DNA of 64,000 bases, from positions 62,001 through 126,000 of the forward strand of contig NZ_NEGE01000008.1 in assembly GCF_002135355.1 (NCBI RefSeq), written 5' to 3'. The DNA comes from Acinetobacter sp. ANC 4169 (lineage in GTDB: Bacteria; Pseudomonadota; Gammaproteobacteria; Pseudomonadales; Moraxellaceae). A program made the position numbers and the translations under genes. Numbering within the stretch: the stretch's first letter is position 1; every line of letters begins with the position of its first letter. The notes beneath the pieces were generated by a model. That model saw only the letters and a program-made list of their open reading frames with translations. It ran no database searches and was not told the DNA's origin. Below, one piece after another: positions 18,409 through 27,232 of the stretch.

Positions 18409-19242
18409 ATGTTTAAAACAGAAAACTACTCTCATGTCGATTATTTAGGTGAAGCAGGCATCACACAGACTTGTCTCTTTAGCCTGCACAATTTGATCCA
18501 AACCCATGCAGATCTAAGTTACGCTCTATTGCTTACTAGTGAACAGTCTCATGCCTTTATACTCAAGGATAGCTCTGAAAATTATTACGTCATTCGTGCT
18601 GGCTTTACATCGGGTTATTTCGGAGAAGGACCTAAAGGTCTAGCAATAGCACTGTCTCTTTTAAAAAGGCATCAAATTGAAACTGAAGAAATTCTAGTAT
18701 CCACAAAACTCCTTAATAAATTGAATAGCTCATCATTGAGTGATCAGGACATCGATTTTATCTTTCAGCAAGAAATCATTCGTCCTATTCGTCTGCATGA
18801 TTATATTTATCCCTTCGAAAATGAAGTAACCCAAACTACCAAGTCAAAGTGTTACTACCCTTTAGAATTACCCTACTCCATTATTGATGACAGAATTTTT
18901 GATCTTGCTTTACTGTTTAAGCAAGATCCCGACTCTGCTTTAACAAAAGCGTATAAACGTCTTGAAGATATTGTTCGTACACGTACAGGTATCCGTGAGC
19001 ATAGCACCAAGCTATTTGCTCAAGTCTTTCAAGGTGAAAATGCCATTCTCACTTGGGATGTACCAGACAGTGCCGAGATCAAAGGTCGAATCAATTTATT
19101 TACGGGTGCATATATGGCATTCAGGAATGCTCGTGCCCATCGCGAGAAAGATGAAAACTTAATTCATCAGTACCGAGAGTTTTTATTGATCAATGAGTTA
19201 TACCTACTAGAAGCTGAAGCAATAACAATAGAATCAAAATAA
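18409..19242 (+). CDS. Ymh-type protein (TIGR02391 family)
   Basis: This 277-residue protein has a C-terminal Ymh domain (about 175-270) recognisable from RTRTGIREHSTKLFAQVF and LFTGAYMAFRNARAHR, the TIGR02391 signature. That family is recurrent in mobile islands and beside restriction systems; its biochemical role is not established, and an abortive-infection-type role is only inferred from such company. The N-terminal part (about 1-150, YALLLTSEQSHAFILKD) is unfamiliar. No clear ribosome site precedes ATG 18409. It converges on hsdR with a shared hairpin between them. Confidence 0.75.
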   Translation: MFKTENYSHVDYLGEAGITQTCLFSLHNLIQTHADLSYALLLTSEQSHAFILKDSSENYYVIRAGFTSGYFGEGPKGLAIALSLLKRHQIETEEILVSTKLLNKLNSSSLSDQDIDFIFQQEIIRPIRLHDYIYPFENEVTQTTKSKCYYPLELPYSIIDDRIFDLALLFKQDPDSALTKAYKRLEDIVRTRTGIREHSTKLFAQVFQGENAILTWDVPDSAEIKGRINLFTGAYMAFRNARAHREKDENLIHQYREFLLINELYLLEAEAITIESK

Positions 19243-19243
19243 A

Positions 19244-19263
19244 ACAAGGCCATATGGCCTTGT
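19244..19263. terminator. Palindromic hairpin between convergent ymh-type gene and hsdR
   Basis: ACAAGGCCAT/ATGGCCTTGT is a perfect 10+10 palindrome placed between the two converging stop codons. The T-tract is short on both strands (TCTTATAT on +, TTTATTTTG on -), so it is a modest bidirectional terminator. Confidence 0.55.
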
Positions 19264-19272
19264 CTTATATCA

Positions 19273-22200
19273 CTATGCTAAATCTTTACCGTTACTTAAG
19301 ATGAATTTTCGCAACATTGCATCCACTCGAATATTTACTTTGTGGGGAAGAATGGTTGCTCCATCTTTAGCTTCTAAATATTGTTTCGCTTTGACTTTAT
19401 CTACCGTTGCTAGAAGCTCATCAAAACGTCCAAACTCATTAATATTATTTACAGTGACCTGAGTATTCATGAGTTGTCTTAACTTCGTTTCATCGAGTCC
19501 TAATGCTTCTGCAAGATCATGAATTCCATCTTCTTGTGCTTGGAATTGATACTCAGTAATGTAATCCCTGAACGATTTACCAGCAACAAGAGTCACATCT
19601 CCACTCTGTACATCATGCAAGAAGATGTTGGCAAACTTCTGTTCTTCGGCACTGAGCATTGCAAAACTCTTATGCAATTCATTTAACGCATCTTCAATAG
19701 AAAGTTCTAAATCACCATTACGCAGTGCTTTTAGATATTTATCAAAACGACTGTTCATGTAATCTGAATCGATTTTGTCTGTATCGATTTCTGTTAAATA
19801 GCCTTCTACTTCAAAAGGTATGCTCCCACCACCTGAACCGCCACCACCGCCATTCGAGAACAGTTCTTTATAACGCAGTGCCAGAACTAAGAAAGTTTGC
19901 TCATCCAACTTTAATTGAATCGTAAATTTCTTTTTATGCTCATCAGTAAATTCATAACTCAATTTATCCCATTTAAAGCCCTGAATTTTAGCCGCTTCAA
20001 GATATTCGTTGAGTTGTTTAAACAGTTTTGCAAATAAAGCACAGGACTGATCATCTTCTGGTAACTTCTCAAAATTAGACACATGGGCACTTTTAAATAC
20101 GCTATCAATTTTTTCGAAGATGTCATTGATGTTTTTTAAATTGCTTGGCAATTTATCGACAAATAAAGCCAATGGCTTATCACCCGAATATAATTTTACC
20201 GCAGCGTCGATATTACGCTTCATGGTGTGCGGACGACGATAATAACGAATAATGCCAAATGGCTTATCTTTGCCAAACAAGCGATTGGTACGTGAGAAGG
20301 CTTGGATTAGATTTGCATATTCTAACATCTTATCCAAATACAGCGTATTGACCCATTTTGAGTCAAAACCTGTCAGCATTTGATCCACCACAATTAACAG
20401 ATCAAGCTGTTTTTCAGGCGTATTTTCGATGCGTTTATAGGCTTCTTTGTGTGATAGGCGATCTGCAATATCTCTCTTCATCTTGGCATGATTAGCTAAG
20501 CTAAAGTCCACACCATAAAGTGCATTGTAGTCTTGAATAATTTCAACTAAGCCATCCTGTTTAAAGGCAGCATTACCGTTGTTATCAATATTTGGATCAA
20601 ATAAGGCTGTGACTTTTAGCTCTGGCATCGCCTCTTTAATCAATCGATAGTATTCAATTGCTTCAGGAATACTACTGGTTGCAAACATGGCATGGAATTT
20701 ATGATTTTGGCTAAACTGTATCCAATTGTCTTTAATATCTTCGACCACTTTATTGCGATGCTCAGTACGATGATATTGTGATGTTGGCAGATAGTCTTCG
20801 ATTCCTTTGATGTATTTGCCTGACTTATCTGTACGCCCTGCCATTTCAACTTGCTTACTGTCCATGAACTGTTGATAGACTGCTTTTTTGTCAGGATCAT
20901 CGATGGCTTCTTTTTCTGTATTGGCTTTTGCTTGGTACAGTGCAACTTCTTTACGCAATTTAGAATCTTTATAGGTTGAAACCAAATACGGATCAAAACC
21001 TAAAACGTTTTTATCTCGAATACCATCTGCAATACTGTAGCGGTGTAATTCATTACCAAATACCGTTGCAGTGGTATTCATATTTTTTTCATTTTCTTCC
21101 TGAATCGGCGTGCCTGTAAAACCGAAGAATACAGCCTGTGGGAAGGTATCTTTAATGGTCATTAGCATTTCACCAAATGTAGAGCGATGCGCTTCATCTA
21201 CAATGATGACAATGCGTTTTTTATTGATCAGTTCAATATCATATGCATTTAAACCACCATCTTCATCTTTGATATTACTCATTTTTTGAATTGAGCTTAC
21301 GATCAAGACTTCATTTGGATTTTTACTTTTGAGTTTACTGACCAAGGCATGGGTATTTTCAGTGGCTTGCACAAAATCTTCAATTTCAGCAAAGTTGTTA
21401 TATTGCTCAAGTGACTGCACACCCAATTCAATACGATCCATCAAGAAGATCACTTTATCTGCATCTTTGCTCAGGGCAATCAAATGTGCTGCCTTAAAGC
21501 TGGTCATGGTTTTACCAGATCCCGTGGTATGCCAAATATATCCACCTAAACGATCTCGACCATCCCATTCAATACTTGCCACCCGATCCGTGATTTCATG
21601 CACAGCAAAACACTGATAACTCCGCATGACTTTTAGAACACCATCGGTTTTATCCGCAATGGTATAGAAACCAATAAGTTGATGAGCCATGGGGATAGAA
21701 AGCAGATTCCCCGCAATATCTTTCCAATAGTTCACTGGTTCGTTATTAAAATCACCCCAATTGAAATAGAAGTCTGAGTTAAATGTGCCATCAGGTCCTG
21801 GGTTGGCAAAGTACCACGTTTCTTCTGGGTTCATTGCCACGAAGATTTGTACTAGTGCAAACAAACCTGTAAAGATACCAGAACGTGCGTAGTTTTCAAT
21901 TTGATGTGCTGCCTGACTGACAGGTACGCCTGAGCGTTTTAGCTCGATATGAAAAACAGGCATACCATTAATGAGCAGCATTAAGTCGCCACGACGGTCA
22001 TTTAAGATTGTAGATTTGGTTGGGAATTTCGGTTGTTGTGCAATCTGATAACGGCTTTTACCTGCGGCAATTTCTTGGCGGTCGTAAATGGTTAAGCTGA
22101 CTTCTTTACCAAAATGTAGTTCGTCGTTTGTATTGTCACGTTTAATGGATACGGTTTTACCATTAATAAATCCATTGAGTGCAAAAGGTGTTCGTAGTGT

Positions 22201-22410
22201 ATTGATCTGTTCAATAATCTGAGCCATTTCCCCATCGGTGAGTGGCTGATTATTGAGTCGATCAATTTCTCTGTTGTTTTGAAATAGAATCTCTGCCCAG
22301 TTATTAATAAGATCCTGTTCCGTTGGATTTTTAATGACATCTTGCCAACCTTTTTGTAAAAGGAGGTCAATGAGTGCTTGTTCAAATGCTGTTTCGCTTT
22401 TAAAAGTCAT
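19273..22410 (-). CDS. hsdR: Type I restriction enzyme, endonuclease/translocase subunit HsdR
   Basis: This 1045-residue protein is the motor and nuclease subunit of a type I system. The N-terminal PD-(D/E)xK nuclease motif is visible as VFHIELKRSGVPVSQAAHQI (about residues 152-171). The SF2 translocase follows, with Walker A TTGSGKTMTSFKAA (about 295) and DEAH box VDEAHRSTFGEM (about 403), then QAFSRTNR (helicase motif VI). A Gly-rich linker (GGGGGSGGGS) precedes the C-terminal helical domain that docks on HsdM. The gene is full length for the family and shows no frameshift. It follows hsdS after 73 bases that contain a strong hairpin, so it may be expressed below hsdM/hsdS. Confidence 0.96.
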   Translation of the reverse strand: MTFKSETAFEQALIDLLLQKGWQDVIKNPTEQDLINNWAEILFQNNREIDRLNNQPLTDGEMAQIIEQINTLRTPFALNGFINGKTVSIKRDNTNDELHFGKEVSLTIYDRQEIAAGKSRYQIAQQPKFPTKSTILNDRRGDLMLLINGMPVFHIELKRSGVPVSQAAHQIENYARSGIFTGLFALVQIFVAMNPEETWYFANPGPDGTFNSDFYFNWGDFNNEPVNYWKDIAGNLLSIPMAHQLIGFYTIADKTDGVLKVMRSYQCFAVHEITDRVASIEWDGRDRLGGYIWHTTGSGKTMTSFKAAHLIALSKDADKVIFLMDRIELGVQSLEQYNNFAEIEDFVQATENTHALVSKLKSKNPNEVLIVSSIQKMSNIKDEDGGLNAYDIELINKKRIVIIVDEAHRSTFGEMLMTIKDTFPQAVFFGFTGTPIQEENEKNMNTTATVFGNELHRYSIADGIRDKNVLGFDPYLVSTYKDSKLRKEVALYQAKANTEKEAIDDPDKKAVYQQFMDSKQVEMAGRTDKSGKYIKGIEDYLPTSQYHRTEHRNKVVEDIKDNWIQFSQNHKFHAMFATSSIPEAIEYYRLIKEAMPELKVTALFDPNIDNNGNAAFKQDGLVEIIQDYNALYGVDFSLANHAKMKRDIADRLSHKEAYKRIENTPEKQLDLLIVVDQMLTGFDSKWVNTLYLDKMLEYANLIQAFSRTNRLFGKDKPFGIIRYYRRPHTMKRNIDAAVKLYSGDKPLALFVDKLPSNLKNINDIFEKIDSVFKSAHVSNFEKLPEDDQSCALFAKLFKQLNEYLEAAKIQGFKWDKLSYEFTDEHKKKFTIQLKLDEQTFLVLALRYKELFSNGGGGGSGGGSIPFEVEGYLTEIDTDKIDSDYMNSRFDKYLKALRNGDLELSIEDALNELHKSFAMLSAEEQKFANIFLHDVQSGDVTLVAGKSFRDYITEYQFQAQEDGIHDLAEALGLDETKLRQLMNTQVTVNNINEFGRFDELLATVDKVKAKQYLEAKDGATILPHKVNIRVDAMLRKFILSNGKDLA

Positions 22411-22450
22411 ATTTGTTTGGTTTTATAAAGTCAGTATTTAGATTTTAAAA

Positions 22451-22473
22451 ATCCCCCTTACATCAAGGGGGAT
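22451..22473. repeat. Intercistronic hairpin between hsdS and hsdR
   Basis: ATCCCCCTT and AAGGGGGAT form a 9-bp perfect stem around ACATC. It lies 40 bases before the hsdR start. There is no T-tract on the - strand (TTTTTAAAATC follows), so it resembles a single REP-type palindrome or mRNA-stability element more than a terminator. Confidence 0.5.
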
Positions 22474-22483
22474 ATAGCAATGA

Positions 22484-23761
22484 TTAAACAAACATTTTTT
22501 CTAACAATGCTTGTTTAAGATTTTTTAAGGTTTGAAGCTGTTGCTGCTTTAAATTGAGTGTTTCATCAATTTTTTTAAAGTATATTCCTATTTTTTTCTG
22601 CTCTTGAATGCTTGGAATATCTACAAGAGTTGAACCAACCTCTTGTTGTCCAATCGTGGTCATTGTCGTACTTTTTCCACCTAGAATTAATTGTTTCCTA
22701 ATCTTCGAGGACTTTAAACAATAATTTAAAAAAATAGGGTCAATAATATTTAAGTTAGGACTCAACTTAATGAGATGACCATCATAGGTTATATCATCAC
22801 TATCACCTAAATAAACATTAGAGAAAGCAATACCCTCTTTGACAAGAGATGAACGTGTAAAGAAAATATCACCATAATTCACTTTATTCTGTTCAAATTC
22901 TCTTTTATCTAAATCTAACAGAGTTAGTCGATTTTCATCAATTGAAGTCTCTAAATACATATCCAAGACATTAATTAACTTATAACCTTTTCCAACTTTG
23001 TTTTGGTCATTAAAGACACCATTACTTAAAGTACTATTTTTGGAAAGGTCAAAAACACTATAACTAGACCAATCCCCACTAAAACCTTTTAAACGAATTT
23101 CAGGACGTTTGCTTCCGTGTTTTGGAAACATTTTTTCCAACATCGCTTTTTTAAAGTTTTGGGTTTGAGTAAGTTTCTTCTCATGTAAAGCAATGGATTG
23201 ATCAAGGTTTTGGAAAAAATTACCAATTTTCTCTTGTTCAGCAAGGTCTTTCGCAAAAATAACCTCTAAACCTGATAGCGATTTTTGACTAACACCCTTT
23301 GCCGTTCCTCCGCTAGACAATCCACTCAAAGTATTAAAAACGTTTGGTGATCCTAATAATACTGCTAGAAAGTCATCAACAATCTTATTGTCCTTAACAT
23401 TGAAAGCAATCGTTCTTTGGCTAAGAATATAACCTCGATTATCAGGAACCTGTGCCACATTACCCATTGGTGCTTCCGTGGTAAATAGTACCTGTCCCTT
23501 TTTTAATTCATTACCAGCCATCCACTTTTGATAGAGCTTTTCATCACCATAATGAGCATCTACTTTTGGGTCGATATAACCATTTTTAACATTTAATGCA
23601 GAGAGTGCCAAATAGCCATCTTTACTCCAATCCATACCGAGTTTTTTCGGAGTACGCCCTCTAAAATCGATAATGCTTTGTATATTATCGAGAAAATTAG
23701 AATGTTCCCAGTTTTCACTAAATCCATTAAATCTCACTTCAGGGTATTTTTGCTTTTCCAC
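22484..23761 (-). CDS. hsdS: Type I restriction-modification specificity subunit HsdS
   Basis: This 425-residue protein has two target-recognition domains (about 5-165 and 220-385), each followed by a conserved helical spacer. The spacers end alike: NFKKAMLEKMFP (about 205) and NLKQALLEKMFV (C-terminus), the internal repeat that sets the two half-site spacing. Each recognition domain decides one half of the bipartite target, which cannot be predicted here. The start is one base after the hsdM stop, so translation is coupled. Both domains look intact, so specificity should be bipartite. Confidence 0.95.
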   Translation of the reverse strand: MEKQKYPEVRFNGFSENWEHSNFLDNIQSIIDFRGRTPKKLGMDWSKDGYLALSALNVKNGYIDPKVDAHYGDEKLYQKWMAGNELKKGQVLFTTEAPMGNVAQVPDNRGYILSQRTIAFNVKDNKIVDDFLAVLLGSPNVFNTLSGLSSGGTAKGVSQKSLSGLEVIFAKDLAEQEKIGNFFQNLDQSIALHEKKLTQTQNFKKAMLEKMFPKHGSKRPEIRLKGFSGDWSSYSVFDLSKNSTLSNGVFNDQNKVGKGYKLINVLDMYLETSIDENRLTLLDLDKREFEQNKVNYGDIFFTRSSLVKEGIAFSNVYLGDSDDITYDGHLIKLSPNLNIIDPIFLNYCLKSSKIRKQLILGGKSTTMTTIGQQEVGSTLVDIPSIQEQKKIGIYFKKIDETLNLKQQQLQTLKNLKQALLEKMFV

Positions 23762-23762
23762 A

Positions 23763-26525
23763 TTACACCCCTTTTAACAATGCTTGAAACTGCGCCAAGC
23801 CTTTCATATCAAACTCATCACCTGTTAAGTCACCAATTAAGTCTGCAAGGCTATGCTCGGCTTCTGTCAGCTTTTGCGTAGTTTCCGTATAGGTCACTGC
23901 ATACTTATCTGCTAAAGCCTGTACCGTATCAGTCAAATGCTCAATCACTTCATTCGGCAATGCCAAAATCGCGGATACAATTGGTTCAACCCACTTCGCT
24001 TCTAACAACCCTTTCACTTGAGTTTCTACTAAAGCTTCAATGGTGGTTTTGGTTAAAAGATGCAGTACAGCTTCATCTTTATTAATCTGAGCTTTTAACT
24101 CTTTCTCTAAAGTAAGTAATTCATCAACTCTTACTAATGTCGCTTCTAAGGTGTTTTCATCAAATGTAATTGATGATTGTAAACTACGTAAATATGCATT
24201 TACTTTTGCCTTAGCGTATGTCCCATCTTTACTTGCCTCTATACTTGACCAATTTACTTCTGGATGCTCCTTAATATACTTAAGTTTAGCCGCTTTGTTT
24301 GGAGCAGGCTTAGTTCCTGTGAATTCTAAATAATCAATTAAAGTAATAGTTTCAGGCGTTTCTACATCTGCATAAGCTTGCTTTAACGCTTTAGTAATTT
24401 CAACAGGCACAAAGGCATCATTGGCTTCATTTAACAACTGCTCTTTATCTTCTTCAGATAAAGATTCCATTAAAGATTCAATCTCTGCACTGGCTTCCGC
24501 AAGTTCACGCTCTTTGGCTTTTAATGCCTCCAATTCCTCGGACAATAAACGCTGCTGTACAAGATCAAATGGCAATACATAGCCTACCCAACCTTCTTGC
24601 ACTTCATGCTCTTTACCATCTTTCTTTTTAATCACGATATTTGGATTAACAATTTTGGCAGCATCCAAACCTTCAGATTGAATAATCTCCAAATCACCTA
24701 CAATCCCTTGCCATTGGTCATCTAACGCTTGGTAAGCCTGATATTTATCCACCAATGGAATATCAGCTAAACGTTTAAATATGTCTTTACTTAAAACATT
24801 TTCTTGTTGAGCAATATGCAAGCTTTGCATTTTGCCAATCAGTTCGTCTTTTAAATAATCCTTAAAATCAGCAAATGCGGTATTGAACTGATTAACAAAG
24901 CCCTTCACATCTTGATGGCTGTGAATCGCTTGGCTAATTTCAGTTGTCGCCAAATTCACATAAGGCGTATCGCTTTCGGTAAATAAGTCTTGGCGTAATT
25001 GTGGGAATGCTGCCCAATATGCTGCATGTGCATCAATTTCTTTTTTAGGAATACCGCCAAACATCGTGGCATAGATATCCCATGTTTCAGCCGTTGCTGA
25101 AGAATCCACATAACGAGGAATATTGAGGTTGTAGCCCTGATCATGAATTTCTTTTTGCGTCACTAGACGTGAGAACTGTTCAACATCTTTACGTTCAATC
25201 ACAGCATCGACAATTTTCTTAATATTCGATGCTTGTAGATGATTGTTTTTACCTTGCTTCACAAATCCTTTAGACGCATCCACGATCAATACATCTGTGG
25301 TTGGACGTTGTTGTTTTAAAATAATAATGACCGTTGGAATACCTGTACCAAAGAAAATGTTGGCAGGTAAACCAATAATCGCATCAATATGGTTCTTCTT
25401 AATCAAATTAGTACGGATACGCTCTTCTTCACCACCCCGGAACAATACGCCATGTGGCAAAACAATCGCCATAATACCATTTGGTTTTAAATGATATAAA
25501 TCATGCAACAAGAACGCATAATCCGCCTTAGTTTTAGGAGCTAAACCAAATTCTTTGTATCGAGGGTCTGCATCTTTATTTGCAGGATCCCATGCTTGTG
25601 AATATGGAGGATTCGATACCACTGCATCGACATAGAGTGGTTCGTAAGTATTGATAGGATCATTGTCTTCAAAAAATGGCCAGTCATCTTCTAAAGTATC
25701 GGCATTTCTCGCCACAATATTGGCAGGCAAGATACCACGCATGACTAAGTTCATACGGGTTAAGTTATAGGTGTTTTCCTTTAACTCTTGTGCGTAGTAT
25801 TTGATTTTATTGGCATCATTCACATGCTTCGCCACAGAACTACCAATATTAATCAGCAACGACCCCGAACCACTTGTTGGATCGTAAATTTTAATTTCAG
25901 GCTGGTCTTTTAAATGATGCGCAATAATTTCAGACATGAGTACTGAAACTTCATGCGGTGTATAGAACTCACCTGCTTTTTTACCTGCATTCGCAGCAAA
26001 TGAACCAATTAAGTATTCATAAATGAAACCAAGCACGTCATAGTCTTGCTTGTTATTCATTGGAATGACTTTAATCAGTTGCAATAAATCACTGATCGCT
26101 TTGGTCTGACTATTTGAGTTATCGCCTAGCTTGCTCAGACCTGTCTCTAATGTTTTAAAGATGCCATCAAACACTTTTTTGTGAGAGCTATGAATGTGGC
26201 GTGAGAAAGCGGATAGCGCATCACGAACATCGGCAACGGTAAAGTCTAAGCCCTTATTAAGCCATGTTGAGAACAGATCATCATAAGCAATGAAATAACC
26301 GATACCGTTTTTAATAAATTCTACGGTTTCAGGATCTTCTTCTGTCAGCGCTTCAATATCTGACTGTGCAAAATCATTGGCTTCTAAAAAGCTTAATTCT
26401 TTATCAGAGAGAAACTTGTAGAACATGAACCCTAAGATATAATCTTTATATTCATTTGCCTCAATCTTTGAGCGCATTTTATTGGCTGAATCCCAAATCT
26501 TGGAAGCGAGTTGCTGCTTGTTCAT
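23763..26525 (-). CDS. hsdM: Type I restriction-modification methyltransferase subunit HsdM, long form
   Basis: Start chosen at ATG 26525 (MNKQQLASKIWDSANKMRSK); a TTG 21 bases upstream is weaker. The 920-residue product has the N-terminal helical HsdM domain (about 1-150), the SAM-binding motif IYDPTSGSGSLL (about 215) and catalytic NPPYS (about 305), so it is an N6-adenine methylase. Most HsdM proteins have about 500-550 residues; here about 350 further residues follow, predominantly helical and charged (LKAKERELAEASAEIESLME). They may stabilise the complex or substitute for other subunits. First gene of hsdM-hsdS-hsdR. Confidence 0.95.
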   Translation of the reverse strand: MNKQQLASKIWDSANKMRSKIEANEYKDYILGFMFYKFLSDKELSFLEANDFAQSDIEALTEEDPETVEFIKNGIGYFIAYDDLFSTWLNKGLDFTVADVRDALSAFSRHIHSSHKKVFDGIFKTLETGLSKLGDNSNSQTKAISDLLQLIKVIPMNNKQDYDVLGFIYEYLIGSFAANAGKKAGEFYTPHEVSVLMSEIIAHHLKDQPEIKIYDPTSGSGSLLINIGSSVAKHVNDANKIKYYAQELKENTYNLTRMNLVMRGILPANIVARNADTLEDDWPFFEDNDPINTYEPLYVDAVVSNPPYSQAWDPANKDADPRYKEFGLAPKTKADYAFLLHDLYHLKPNGIMAIVLPHGVLFRGGEEERIRTNLIKKNHIDAIIGLPANIFFGTGIPTVIIILKQQRPTTDVLIVDASKGFVKQGKNNHLQASNIKKIVDAVIERKDVEQFSRLVTQKEIHDQGYNLNIPRYVDSSATAETWDIYATMFGGIPKKEIDAHAAYWAAFPQLRQDLFTESDTPYVNLATTEISQAIHSHQDVKGFVNQFNTAFADFKDYLKDELIGKMQSLHIAQQENVLSKDIFKRLADIPLVDKYQAYQALDDQWQGIVGDLEIIQSEGLDAAKIVNPNIVIKKKDGKEHEVQEGWVGYVLPFDLVQQRLLSEELEALKAKERELAEASAEIESLMESLSEEDKEQLLNEANDAFVPVEITKALKQAYADVETPETITLIDYLEFTGTKPAPNKAAKLKYIKEHPEVNWSSIEASKDGTYAKAKVNAYLRSLQSSITFDENTLEATLVRVDELLTLEKELKAQINKDEAVLHLLTKTTIEALVETQVKGLLEAKWVEPIVSAILALPNEVIEHLTDTVQALADKYAVTYTETTQKLTEAEHSLADLIGDLTGDEFDMKGLAQFQALLKGV

Positions 26526-26776
26526 AGGTGGTCTACATTTAATCAAATATTAGAGCATTCTGAGATGCTTAAAAGAGGGTATAGCCTGTCAATACAGACC
26601 AATCAATTGCCCATATTCTCGGTAATTTGAGCATACAGGACAACTGTTATTTTGAGTTATTTACACAGTCATTTAGTCAATGAAATTAAGATGAATAATT
26701 GAATAATTTTTCACTATTTAAGCCGATTATAATGAATAGCTGAATATTACAATGCAACATCAAAGGTCTTAATAAG

Positions 26777-27190
26777 ATGGCTCAACATTGGCTTGCTTAT
26801 CATCAAGCGCATTCTAAAGAAAATCCCTTTCCTTACGCTGCTCTTGAGCAATCTATTGTCTACTCGAAAGAAGAATTTCGCCTTAATGCAGGTGATATCA
26901 TTTGGATGATTCAGGGCGAAAAAATAAGTAGTAGAGAAACTCGATATACCTTGGTTGATTGTTTTACGGTTCATGCAAAAGCAACACCACCAACTATGGT
27001 TTCAGATGATTTTATGTATGCCTACATAGGTAAAAAATCCTTACTAACCTTACCGATAGAATGGGATAAAGCCAATGAAGACTGGCAGCTCATTCATCAA
27101 AAATTTCTGACCAAAAGACCTGGCTTGAGAAAAGCTACCAGCATAGAAGCAACTGCACTAAAAAATATTAGTGGTATTTCCAAGTTTTAA
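26777..27190 (+). CDS. Unrecognised 137-residue protein between the restriction operon and the HNH-DGQHR gene
   Basis: The protein is soluble, without signal peptide. It contains NAGDIIWMIQGE, a pattern that recalls PUA/EVE-type small beta barrels (GDxxW), and a basic C-terminus (KFLTKRPGLRKATSIE). I do not recognise the family, and the EVE comparison is a guess. It is divergent from hsdM (252 bases between starts) and convergent with the HNH-DGQHR gene, and no good ribosome site precedes ATG 26777 (CTTAATAAG). Its position inside a defence cluster suggests, without proving, an accessory defence role. Confidence 0.65.
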   Translation: MAQHWLAYHQAHSKENPFPYAALEQSIVYSKEEFRLNAGDIIWMIQGEKISSRETRYTLVDCFTVHAKATPPTMVSDDFMYAYIGKKSLLTLPIEWDKANEDWQLIHQKFLTKRPGLRKATSIEATALKNISGISKF

Positions 27191-27196
27191 GTATTT

Positions 27197-27224
27197 CCCT
27201 TTGCAGGCATACGGCTGCAAAGGG
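27197..27224. terminator. Bidirectional terminator-like hairpin
   Basis: CCCTTTGCAG and CTGCAAAGGG form a perfect 10-bp stem with loop GCATACGG, between converging stop codons at 27190 and 27233. T-tracts are weak on both sides. Confidence 0.6.
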
Positions 27225-27232
27225 TATCCAAT

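Noticed and set aside
19841..19870. Gly-rich run in HsdR (GGGGGSGGGS)
   Set aside because: It looks strange but comparable Gly-rich linkers occur in this HsdR family before the C-terminal domain; the frame is intact on both sides.
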